Assembly: GCA_001600415.1 (NCBI GenBank)
Contig: BCJX01000014.1
Coordinates: forward strand, 140,084 to 204,083
DNA: 64,000 nt
Source of the DNA: Pascua guehoae
Lineage: Eukaryota > Basidiomycota > Tremellomycetes > Trichosporonales > Trichosporonaceae
Direction: 5' to 3'
Below the pieces are notes generated by a model that was given only the letters and a program-made list of their open reading frames with translations, did not search any database and had not been told where the DNA came from. A program made the translations under genes and the position numbers. Positions 42,497 to 53,542 of this stretch are shown here, piece by piece (the stretch's first letter is position 1; each line of letters opens with the position of its first letter).

Positions 42497-45407
42497 CTAT
42501 GAACGGTAGAGGTGGCGCTGGGTTGTCTTGACAATCAGGTCGGTGTCGGGGAACGCGAGGGCCTCGATCGTCTCGGCGTACTGGGGTGTGAGCAAGGGGC
42601 ATGTTCAACGGGTTTCCCCTATCCGGGTGAACTCACAGGAGTGGGCACGTCGGCACCGGTGATGCGCTCGGGCGGGGCGTCGAGGAAGTCGAACGCGGGC
42701 GACTCGCAGATCTGGGCAATGATCTCGGAGCCGACACCGAACGCTGGGGGGTTAGCAGGTGTAGTCAAAAGCAGCGGCAGTTAAACAACGCCGATAGCAG
42801 CTCATCAGGAGACCTGGAAACCACGTCTCCATGCAAGACTCACCAGGGAAGCCACCCTCGACGGTGATGAGGTGGTTGGTCTTCTTGACAGAGTTGGAAA
42901 TGGTCTCGAGGTCAAGAGGGCGGATCGAGCTGTCGGTTAGTCACTGCTCTGCACGTCCTTGACACTGTTTGGCCGGCCTCGAGCTGATGCTCGAGGGGGG
43001 CTGCTACGCACCGGAGGTTGATGACCTCGGCCTTGATGCCCTCGTTCTTCTCGAGAATCTCGGCAGCCTCGATCGCGTGTCCGACCATCTTCGAGTGCGC
43101 GACAAGGGTGACGTCGGTGCCCTCCTTCTCAACCTTGGCCTTGCCGATGGGGAGGACAAAGTCCTCGGACATCTCCTCCTTGGTCATGGGGAACGAGATG
43201 CCGTACATGAGCTCGTTCTCGAGGAAGCAGACCTGGGGATTAGCGTGGTGTTCGCGTGGTGGGATTGGGGCGAGGTGAATCGAGTGGAGAAGGAAATGGG
43301 TGGCAGTAGACGGGAGCATGCAGAGGACCGTTGGACAAGAGCGTTGGTGCAGAGAATGAGAGTAGGCCCCGCTCGTGGGGCAAAAGGTAACGAGACGAAA
43401 GGGAGCCACTTGGGACGGAGAGATTGCACAAGGTAGGTGGAAGAGGGGACGAAGAGGGCGCAACTGCGAAGGCAAGAGGGACAGTATGGTACGCTGCCTC
43501 GCCCTCACTTTGTTGACGCGCCTCCTTGACCAGAGCTCCTTTACCTCTCGAGCTGCGTGTCTCTCGCGGTCCGCACGCTTCACCATACGCCTCCACTCTC
43601 ATCCCGCCCTCCTCTTGCCTCACGCTTGCCTCAGTCTCGCCTCGCTCTCGAGCTACGCTGTTTCGTTCTTTCCGTTGACTCGACCCGATTTCCCTTCCTC
43701 GCTCTCCCCCTTCTCTCCTCATTCTCTTCCAGCCAACTGCCTCCTAGCCAACTGTCGCCCTTCTGCCCCGCTCTCAACCTCTGCCATGTCACACCCATGT
43801 TACCCCCCATGTTACCCCACTCCCCGAGGTTACCTCACTCCCTCCCCTTCTCACCCACCACCTCTTGACCAAGCCGACAAACTCACAGGGTTGGGATCCC
43901 TAATAGCCGCCTTGAGCAGTCCCTTTGCGTCGGCGGCGCTCCAGGGCGAAATGACCTTGAGGCCAGGGATCGAGCCGTACCACGCGGCGTAGCACTGCGA
44001 GTGCTGGGCGGCGACACCGGCAGCGGCGCCGTTGGGTCCACGGAAGGTGACGGGGCAGCGGACGTTGCCGCCCGACATGTAAAAGGTCTTGCCTGCAGAG
44101 TTGACAATCTGGTCAATGGCCTGCATGGCAAAGTTCCAGGTCACTGGGGGTTAGTGTCGCGCGGGGGCACGTGTTGAAGAGGATGTGGGGTGTCAAGTGT
44201 TTGGAGGGCTGGGGACGGGGGGCATCGCGTTGGCAAGGGCGATGGGGTCATGGCCTGGCCAGGATTGAGGTAGGTTGTTGTTGGCAGCATGTAGTGCCGA
44301 GATGAATGGGATTCTCTTGATATCGCTGCAAGGACGACACCGACAGTGCAATATCGAGCAAGCGGGGCACGAGCAGGGCACGTTTGACCACCGCGTCGGG
44401 TCCTCGGCACCAATGCACACCAGCAGGCCAGCAGGACAGCAGGACAGCACGAGCCACGGGTGACAGGACAGATCAGCCGCGACGGCCGTGCGGTGCGGTG
44501 TTGTCGATGCGCTCGGCCGGCCCGTCCGGCCCGCCCGAAGTCTTACCAGACAACCCCACCGACTTTAGCCCCCGACCCATCCGTAGCCCCGAGTTGCAGT
44601 CCGATTCCGAGCCTGCTGTGCTACTCACTAAACTCGCAGACGGGGCGGAGGCCGGCCATGGCGGCACCGACGGCGAGACCGGCAAAGCCCTGCTCGGTAA
44701 TGGGCGTGTCGATGACGCGGTCCTCGCCAAACTTGTCCAGCAGCCCCTTGGTCACCTTGTATGCGCCATTGTAGCGCGCAACCTCTTCGCCCATGACAAA
44801 GACGGTGTCGTCGCGGAGCATCTCCTCCTCCATTGCCGAGTTGAGCGCGTCGCGCACGGTCTGGCGCGTTAGTGTGGTCTGGGCGGTGGGTGTGGGGAAA
44901 AATTCAATTCATCCAGGCTCGGCGCCGGCCGTGTTGCTCGGCGCCGTGTTTGTCGGTGCGTCGGGCGGCGTGCGCATGGCGTACACGGCGTGACGCGAGT
45001 GTACTCGTACTCGTACTCGATCCCGCTCGCTCGCCGTGGACGTTTGGAAAAAAGACACACGCTCGGCGGAATGAATCCTCCGCAATCGCGTGCCGCCGGC
45101 AGTGGCATCCGTCCCGCAGCCAACCACCCCCACCCATCCCCAAACACACCCATCCCCGGCCCCACGCCCACCGACTCACCATGGTCTCGGCGCCATCGTC
45201 GGTCGACGCGGCCCGGCGCTGCTCGCGGTTGACGAGCAGGCGGGCGGGGGAGCGCGCGACACGCGCAAGGGGCGTGCTCGCGAGCGCGGCGCGGCTGGTG
45301 GCCGCGGCGAGGTGCGAGGTTGAGAGCGACGAGAGGGCGCGCTGCGGGGCGGCGGCGGTCACGAATGCGGCCGTGCGGGGGAGGGCGAGGGCGGCGCGGG
45401 AGGCCAT
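42497..45407 (-). CDS. PDB1: Pyruvate dehydrogenase E1 component, beta subunit, mitochondrial
   Basis: Seven exons on the minus strand (45180-45407, 44629-44860, 43887-44143, 43012-43232, 42844-42929, 42637-42743, 42497-42580) encode 404 residues. A 70-residue Ala/Arg/Ser-rich presequence ([20 protein letters not shown]...) precedes [142 protein letters not shown] and [15 protein letters not shown], all PDH-E1-beta landmarks (TPP-binding transketolase fold). With E1-alpha it decarboxylates pyruvate for the PDH complex in the mitochondrial matrix. The terminal RHLYRS replaces the usual short C-terminus. Introns 2 and 3 are long (485 and 654 nt). All seven junction phases close. Confidence 0.95.
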
Positions 45408-46297
45408 GGTGGAGATGGGGACTTTTTTTTGTTGACGACGACGAGGTGGGAGGTGGGATGGACGAGATGTGAGGTGGTGGTGGCTTTGGTGGTTTGCTCT
45501 GGATGGGTACTAGGCTAGAGTTGATGGACCATGTGGGGTGGGGGTGGGTGTGGGTGATGGGGCGGGGGCGGCAAGTTGGCGATTGGGTCAGGCCAGGCGG
45601 CATGCCATGCGGCAACAGAAGACTGTCAAGCGGCACAGGCGGCACAGGCGTGTCCGCTCCGTCAGACTGTATTCCATCCAGTCAGATTTGGGGACTTGAT
45701 CCTGGCTACACCCACCCCCCGTGACCTGCAGGCAGGCAGCTAGGCAGGCAGGCAGGCTGCAGGCAGGCACGATTGATTCATTTTTGGCGGGGCGGCAGCG
45801 GCAACGGCAAACCGAGACGGCAGCGGCAGCGGTAAAGAGCACGGGGTACGAGGAGCTGGGCAGGGCTGGGTAGGCGGCAAAGGGCGGGTCTTGTTGGCCA
45901 ACCCCACACTAGGCAAGCCACGTGAGCCACTGCCGCCCGCTCTGCTCACCCATTCTCTACGCTGGCAGCTGGCAGTCACCCCCTGGTGTGCCTGCAAGCC
46001 ATGCGTGTTTGAATTTTGAACAAGAGACCAAAAAACCAAATGACAAAATCGAAATTCAGCCCAGGAACCAAAACCCACATGCGAAAACCACGTGCACAAA
46101 AACGTGACGTAGCCACCACGCGAGCATGCACCGATTTCCGACCACGAGATTTCTGGCAGCTCGAGGCCAACAATTCCAAGTCGACAACATTACCTCTACT
46201 GCCTCTGTAAATACTCCCGATACCCACAACACTGCACCCTCACACAACCCCAACCCCAACGCCCACCGCCAACGCCAACCCCATCCCAACACCCAGG
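45408..46297. promoter_or_regulatory. Divergent PDB1/SEN15 promoter region
   Basis: 890 bp between start codons. It includes a GCAGGCAG repeat (about 45725-45770) and an AT-rich patch at 46010-46060. No gene was seen. Confidence 0.45.
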
Positions 46298-47775
46298 ATG
46301 ACCACACCCCGCGCGGCGCCCGCCGCCCCCACCCCGGGCACGGACCCACTCACCCCGCTCCTCGCGCCGCTCCTCGCCGCCTCCCCGCTCCAGGCCGGAC
46401 CGCTCCTCACGGCCCTGCGCGACCTCGCCCTCGCGGTCGAGTGGGTCGACTTGTCTGCGCTCGTGCTGCCGGGGACAAAATGGGTCGCCATCATCGGACA
46501 CCGGCGGAAGGAGGTGAGTTGTGTCTGGGGACTGGATTGGGTTGTGTCGGAGGAGAGTCCGGGCCGGGTCTTGGGATTGGCAACGGGGTTTGGGGCGCGG
46601 CGTAGGGTGCGCATTGGCGGGGAGCGAGGATAGTGCGGCGAAAGGGATGGTAAAGGGGATAGAGGGGAGGTCTACTTTGAGGACTGGCAGGTTGGGGGTC
46701 GAGGTGTGGTGGCTCGACATTGGGTGGGAGTGGCTCGACATTGGGTGGGACGGGATGTTGTGGAACGGGCAGAGTTGTCGAAGATGACGGAGAAGAGGCA
46801 ACGTTGGTCGAGGCAGGAAGAGACGGGTCAAGCGTGTCGAGACAGGTCGAGGGGCCGGGGCAGGTACAGACAAGTCGAGGCAGCTCGGACGTCGCGCCAA
46901 GGACCGGGTTCTAGTCATGAGCCTGTGAGCGAGGTGACCACGGAGCAACGAGCCCGCATGGAATGATCTAAGGGGTCACTTCTTGCGCGAGAGGCAAGTG
47001 CAACGGAGTTAAGCGCAGACCCGGACCTCGGTGCGCGGACGCCCGGGGAGAACGAGGACGAAGGGGGGGGGGAGGGAGGGGGGGAGAGAGGAGGGGGGGA
47101 AGCTCGTCGAGGACAGACTGGTTGGAGTGAAGCAAGGCCTAGTCTGGACAGGCATCGGAGCCAACGAGCAGCCAGGCCGGCCGGGGGTGAGCGACAACGA
47201 GTGTAACTGGACTCGGCACGAGGCTGGGCCGGCGACGACTCGGACCAGACTGGACCAAGCACCCCACGTCCACGCCTCCTCGCCCCAAGCTGCACCCCCT
47301 ATTCCGCTCTCACCATCCCCACTCCACCCCCCCTCCAACGTCCCCACATCACCACAGGACAACTCAAACTGACACGCAGGACCCGCTCCGCGCCGTCCTC
47401 CCGCTTCCCTTGCACACGACCGCCCTCGTGCCCGCCGAGCTCCGCGCCATCTTTGCGGCCCTGCGTGAGATCAACGTTGGGGACCTCGACGTCCTCCCGC
47501 CCCTCGCGCCGGGGATGGACGAGCTGCGTGCCGCCGCGGAGGGCGTGAAGGGTGGCGCTGGCGAGGGGGAGGGGGAGGGGGAGACTGGGGAGGGGGAGAC
47601 GGAGACAGACACTGGGGAAGGGGAGACGAGTGGAGACAAGGGCACGACTGAGAACGACGCGCCGACGTTTGATTCGGATACGCTCTACACGGCCATCATG
47701 ACTGCCGACTCGACCGTGGTGTACTACAAGCTCTCGAGGGGGATCAAGAAGCCGGCGGATGTGCCCGACGAGTAG
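46298..47775 (+). CDS. SEN15: tRNA-splicing endonuclease subunit Sen15
   Basis: Two exons (46298-46513, 47380-47775) encode 203 residues. The N-terminal part LTALRDLALAVEWVDLSALVLPGTKWVAIIGHRRKE joins DPLRAVLPLPLHTTALVPAELRAIFAAL, and the end TLYTAIMTADSTVVYYKLSRGIKKPADVPDE is the Sen15 hallmark (family: VTSDSTVVYYKLxxG). Sen15 pairs with Sen34 in the Sen2/Sen34/Sen54/Sen15 tetramer that cuts pre-tRNA introns; it is structural and lacks the catalytic triad. Between the two halves of the fold is a Gly/Glu/Thr-rich insertion (GEGEGEGETGEGETETDTGEG). The 866-nt intron is the longest in the window, ends ACTGACACGCAG, and has a G-rich stretch; another small exon inside it cannot be excluded. Confidence 0.83.
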
Positions 47776-48080
47776 GGCGGGGACTTGGTGTGTGTGTGGG
47801 AGGGGTGGGGGAGGGGTAAAGGTGTGGTGAGGGGCGAGAGTGAGGGTAGAGTGAATCGGGGGCGACGGGACGACGGGACTAGAGGAGATCACGAGGGGCC
47901 AGCATTGGACACGGTGCGGTCATGGTGTACGAGTAGGACTGTACAATATGCATGGATTAGAATGGCCGGAAACATGCGGAAATGAAAATGTATGAGGGCC
48001 GTGTCGGCGAGTGCAGCACTTGGGCGTGTGCAGCACTTGGGCGTGCCCGGATCTCAACGGTCACTTCGAGCAGTGACCTC
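47776..48080. other. Convergent SEN15/importin 3' region
   Basis: 305 bp; G-rich just after the SEN15 stop. No gene. Confidence 0.6.
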
Positions 48081-51000
48081 CTAGCCCACGGTGAGCACGC
48101 TTCGGAGCGTCCCCTTCTCCTCGTCGGTGAGCGCGTCGACCATCTCGTGCATGCCGTTGGCGTTGGACGCGTACGACGAGCGCAAGACGCCAGCGAGGTG
48201 TTCCTGTGGTGTGAGCAGGCCGTGTCTAGTATGAGCAAGGTCAAGGTGGTACTCACGCCCATGTCAATCTGCGCGAGGGGGTCGGTGATGAGGTCCTCGT
48301 CGTCGTCCTGGGCGTCGTTTTCGCCGCCGGCGTCGTTGAGCCAGTCTGACGGGTGAGCAGGGGCCAGTGAGGGTCTGGATATTCTGGCCTGCAGAGGTGT
48401 TTACGTACCAGATAAGAGGGCAAACTCGTCGGCGGGGTTGGCCTCGCCGGTGCCGAGCGGGTCGTCGTCGTCCCACTCTTCGTCCTGAGGGTCAGCATCC
48501 ACTCTAGCCACAATGGGTCGGACTCACGCCATCGTCGTCGGCGAGACCAGCCACCTCGGCCTTGCCGTCGCCCTTGCCGAATCCCTCCGTGGCCACGTCC
48601 TTGAGCAGGAGCTTGAGCGCCTTGACAGGGAAGGGAATCTGGGTGTACTGGTTTGGCGTTGCCTTTGTGCGGCTGCGGGTCATAATCTTGTCACGGTTGG
48701 CCGCGTTGACAATCAAGTCGCCCTTGACGATGACGGCACGGAGGGCAGGTGACGGCAGCTCAAACAGCTTGGCAAGACCCAGGTCGCTGACGCGAATGTT
48801 CCACGAGCCGGTAATAGTGTCGGCCTGCTCGCACCACGACGAGAGCACGAGGTTGAGGGCGGGGCAAGACGAGCCATTACGCAGCTGCACGGGCGCAAAC
48901 GACGTGAGCAGGTCGAGCGTCGGCTGCGTGTGCTCGGTGCCAAAGAGGTAGGCAAAGGGGATGATGAGCGACTGGATGAATGATGGCATCTGCGCAGTGG
49001 CGAGGCGCGTGACAATGGCATGCAGCAGGTCGCCGAGGACGGGGGCCATGGCGTGGCCTGCCTTGCGGAAGAGGTGCATGATGAGGTCGCCGACAAAGAC
49101 GCCGCCCGTCTCGGAAAATGTCGGCGCGAGGAAGCGGCCAAGCAAGGAAAAGATGCACGCAATGCCATTGTTGCCCTCGGCGTCGTGCCACTGGATCAGC
49201 TTGTCGCAGTCCTTGCGCACAATGAGGGTCAGGTGGATCATGCCGTGCTGGATCACATCCATGTCGTCGGTGCGCTGCAGGCAGCTCATGACAGCAACCG
49301 TGACAGTGCCAACGAGCTCTGGCTCCAGGGGTCCACTGCGCGCCTTGACGAGTGCGTTGGCCAGCTGGATGGCCTCGCCCGGTACGTGTACCGTCTCTTC
49401 GTTGACGGGCTCGACAATGAGCTGTGCGAGCTTGGGTGCAAACCACGACACGAGGGCAGCGACGACGGCGGGATTTGGCGAGCCGGCGAGCGAGTCGACG
49501 AGTTCCTCGACAATCGCAGTAAGGACCGGGTCTGGTGGTGTCAGTAACCTTGCTATACGCAACGACTCACCAGTCATGTGCTTGAGGAACTCGGGGTAGA
49601 CGTGCTGGCAAATGCCCGTCGTGGTGTCGGCCGTCAGGGCGTCGCGATCCAACGCGACGACCGCGCGCACCGTCTCCATAACGAGGTAGAGCGTCTCGTT
49701 GGACGTCTCTGGGAGAATGGGGAGGAGGAACGAGAGAATCTTGCCGGCCTGGGGAGCCATAATTTCTGCGTCGACAAAGCGGCAGAAGCTGGTGGGTTAG
49801 CATCATGGCGGTTTTGCAACCCACTTCCTGATGGTCTTGACGGCGGAAATCTTGACGGGAACACTCGTGTCCGAGGCGCTGAGCGCCTGGACGGCAGCAG
49901 TGAGGTACTGCTCTGCAATGGCAGGGGGTAAGGACCCGGCAAACTGGGACGCAAAGACAAACGCGCGACCCTGGAGGAACGGCGCGTCCGTCTGTGCGAG
50001 GAGGCCAGGGATGACCTGGTCAAAGTAGAATGCGAGGTCGAGTGTTGGCGTCTTACCCTCTGCCTGCTCGTCGTCGATCAAGAGACGGAGGTCGTCGGCG
50101 ACGCCGCCGAGGAGACCAAGCATGCCCTCGAGAGGCTTCCACCAGTCGGCGTTGCCTGAGCGGTGCGCGTCAGCGCTCTCCTGGACACGGCGCTTGCCGA
50201 GGTCGTTGAGGATGCGGCCGACCGCGACGGGCCACTTGTCAATCAAGGACTGGAGGGTCAGTTGAGCTCACAATCTACCGCAGCTGACTCACGCCCATGA
50301 GGTCGTGACCGACGACGCGCAACGAGTAGACGAAATTGTCCTCGTCCTCGTCCTCGACAAAGGCGTTTGCGTCCTCGAGCCACTCTTCCTCCTGCTCGCG
50401 CGTGACCTGGGTGTAATGGATGATGAGGGTAATGATGGTCTCCATGACGGCCGTGCCCGTCTTGCCGTCATTGGTGACCATGATCTTTTCGGCCCTGGAC
50501 ACGCGAACAATGGGCTCGAGGAGCTCAAAGATGGCGGCGGCGAGGTCGTCGAGGTCCATCTTTGTAGTGTAGCTTGCGCTCTCTGGGGGGCTGGGGGGTT
50601 CGGGTGCGTCGGGGTCGGACGAGAGGTAGTAGCGGAAATAGCTCTGGAGGAGCGAGGTGAGGTTGAGGACCGAGAGGCGGAGGTAGGTGGGCACGTGTGG
50701 GGCCATGACGCGGGGAAAGACCGACTGGATGGAGAGCAGCACGCGGAAAATCTGGATACGGAGCGCGAGGCTGTCCCAGCTCTGTTCGAGGTCGCTCGCG
50801 GCGTCGACGGCGAGCAGCTGCTCAAACGCAGTAAACCAGACGGGCGCCATCTGCTCGAGCGCCTGCCGCACCGCCGTCGGGTGCTCGTCCTTGATCATGC
50901 CCAGCATTGACAGCACGTGGCGGTACACCGCCACCGTCCCCGCGCGCGTCGCAAAGCTGTGCGCCTGGGGGTTGCCCAGAATCGCAAGTAACGCCGGCAC

Positions 51001-51368
51001 CAGGTCGCGCACAACCGGCACCAGCTGGTCCTCGCTCAGGTCGTTTTTCACAAACTCGTTGACCACGCGCATCGCACCGTGCACCGCGTCCGGCGAGCCC
51101 GTCTGCAGCAGATCAATCAACGCGCCCAACAGCCCAGACCAGTCGTCGGGCCAGTCAAATCGCGCAATTGTAGACGTCGCAAAGGCTGCCGCGGCGCGCA
51201 CCTTGCGCTCCGGGTCGGCCAGCGCGCGGAGTAGCATCGGCCGGATCGCGTCCTTGGCCTCGCGCGGCGTCGTGGGCGGCACATACGCGTCGGCTCCAGG
51301 GTACCAGTGCACAGCAATGTACTTTTGGAGTAAGACGCCGGCAGAGTGCGGTGGGTTAGTAGGGAAAA

Positions 51369-51418
<50 letters not shown>

Positions 51419-51897
51419 CTGTGCTTGTTGGTGAGGCAGGTATGGAGGTACCTCGAGTCGTTGAGACTCAACCCATCACGCGGCAATACAGAGCCCAAAG
51501 ACTCTACACCCGGCCTCGTTTGGCAAACACCGCAGGGTAATGGAGGCAAGGAACCACGGCCACGGTGACAGGAAGCCTGGGTCTCCGGTCTTGGTACTCA
51601 TCTGGCGTTGGGGGAGTGGAACACTGCGCTCGCAAAGAATACGCGTCAGGCTCAGACCGCCCTCTGGACATTAGCTGTACTCTTCCACCAGCTACTCTTC
51701 GGTCTTGGGCCACCTGTCGCACGCTCCGCCTCAGAGCACACCGGCGTTCCCTCCAAATGCGCGGGTCACTCACCGGGGTGCTGGTACAGCTGCCCCAGCT
51801 GGTCCTCTGCGGCGCGGCGCGTGCGGTCCGCGGGCGACAGGGTGGCCTCGAGGCAGGCGAGGACCTGGTGGTCGAGCTGCGAGCCCGACGCCGACAT
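48081..51897 (-). CDS. KAP114: Importin-9 / Kap114-type karyopherin
   Basis: Minus-strand exons: 51774-51897, a long exon ending at 50293, 49825-50249, 49571-49788, 48528-49531, 48409-48484, 48257-48345 and 48081-48203; roughly 1,050-1,090 residues. The start QVLACLEATLSPADRTRRAAEDQL is the importin-beta N-terminal HEAT region. SAGVLLQKYIAVHW, AIRPMLLRALADPERKVRAAAAFATSTIARFDWPDDW and many HEAT helices follow. Near the end are an acidic loop and DPLAQIDMG-EHLAGVLRSS, matching the KDPLYQIDLQAYL end of importin-9. Family members import histones H2A-H2B, ribosomal proteins and TBP. The join between exon 1 and the long exon is unresolved: a 50-nt poly(C) (sense) precedes SAGVLLQKY and no AG lies between it and the conserved codons. 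Reading through gives a poly-Pro stretch in frame with a possible acceptor at 51504; this may be a splice or base-call problem. Confidence 0.86.
51369..51418 (-). repeat. Poly(C) tract (sense), 50 nt, at the importin gene's unresolved junction
   Basis: Fifty uninterrupted G on the plus strand (C in the transcript), followed on the sense strand by CTTTTCCCTACTAACCCACCG, which has a perfect TACTAAC branch box but no AG before the conserved SAGVLLQKY codons. Confidence 0.9.
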
Positions 51898-53542
51898 TGT
51901 GCGGGGGAGTAGGAGCGTATGTGAGCGGGAAGGCGGGAGAGGGTGAGAGGGCTGGAGAGAGAGAGATGAAGAGGAGAGGGGTGGAGATGTAGAGGTGTAG
52001 AGAGGTAGAGGGATAGAGATGGAGAAGTAAAGGCGTAGAGCAGAGTAGAGGTGTCAGTCGACGGTGGTGGCGGCGACGATGGACGCGACGGGGCCATCAC
52101 ACAGACGCCAACTTTCAGACACAACTCGGACGGAGATTGGGACATGTCCGCGGCGCGGTTCCTGGGCTCGTGGGTTCGATTCTCGAGTGATCCAGTGCAC
52201 CACATGGCCACAAGGTGGTTCCGTCACGCGTCAAGCGTGCAAGCGATGCCGCCCACGCTGGATGTGATGCATGTGACATGTGACACGATACCGTGCAGCG
52301 GTGTCCAAGTACAGCATGCAGACCCCTGCTCTTGGCTTACTGTAGTTGACCAGCTGCGTCCGTCGCACTGCGTGCACTGCAGTCACAGTCAATAATGGCA
52401 CCCTTCACAGCCGCGGCAATCTCAGCTCCTCATGGACGCCCAGTTGCCTGATACCTGAGTGCTGTGCGAGCCTCTAGGAAGAGGAGCGACGTGGCCCTCC
52501 CTTTGCTCCGAGACGGGTCCGCCCCAAGCGAGGCCACATGTAATGCAGAAGTACTAGTGGTGCATGTGGTGACGGGGCTGTCAGTGCCAAGCTGCCAAGA
52601 TCCAGCATGCAGCCAGAGCAGCCATTGCACCGTACATGGCCGTACAGTCCCAGGGCAAAGGATGCCAAACAACGGCATTGTCGATCAGTCCCGTTGGGGA
52701 AATGGGCCGTGTGCCTGATCTACACACTGCGACTCGTGTCCCGAGTGACGACACATTGGGGCGGAAGGGAGAGATGAGTGTGCGTGTCTACGTCCACGTT
52801 GCACGTTGTACACTGTTGGAGTAACTGGGACACAGTGGGGTGAACAATAGGACCGAGATCCTGCAGTGTCGTTGTACAGAATCGCCTGGAAGGTTGGGGA
52901 CGCCGAGTGCGTGGGCTGTGGTGTACTGAAATGGGGTGCTTCCCACAGCCCGACGAGTTCCCATGGGCATTGTGGGATCTCGACGCGCTCCATGAGATTT
53001 CTCCGTAAACTCTGTGGGGTAGCATACCTAGCTCGGCGTGCGTGGCTACTGTATACAGGGTCGGAGGATAGGACACTTGCTCCGGTGTTTGTTGTTGCGA
53101 TCATAGTGGTAATCGCCTGGCCGGTCTACGACCCAAAAACAACAACAACAACAGGACTCCACATTGCAGCAGATTCCGGGGATTCCATTCATAAAACACA
53201 GATGGAGTGGCGCAGAGCACCATACGTCGTACAACGGGCCCGCCCGGACTTTGCTAACAGACTCTGATGACAACAACGAGGAGATATCGTGGGGTTGATT
53301 CTAGGCGCTGCGGGGCAGCGATGCGTGCTGGTGGGAATGTGGAGTGGGACGTGGGCGTGGGATGGGGTGTGGGGTGGGGAGTGGAAAAAGCCGGGATGGG
53401 ATGGGATGGATAAACTGGATGAACGAAATGAATCAACGGTGCAGGGTGTGTGTTTGGTGAAACCGCGTGGATGTGGTGACGGCAAAGGGCGATGGGGATG
53501 GGGGTTCAAGACAGAGTGGTGAAGCACAGAGAAGAGCGAAAA
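51898..53542. other. 1.6-kb region without a recognisable gene
   Basis: Upstream of the importin gene and downstream of ATG1. A G/A-rich stretch (51900-52060) adjoins the importin start. A GGGTTCGATTCTCGA motif at about 52160 resembles a tRNA B box but no cloverleaf can be folded. Confidence 0.55.

Noticed and set aside
29171..45407. A metabolic gene cluster (permease, HADH, uricase, PDH)
   Set aside because: Substrates and compartments differ, orientations are mixed and no shared regulatory element or biosynthetic core enzyme is visible.
52140..52210. Possible tRNA (GGGTTCGATTCTCGA resembles a B box)
   Set aside because: The T-stem does not pair and there is no A box, anticodon stem or acceptor stem at the right distance.
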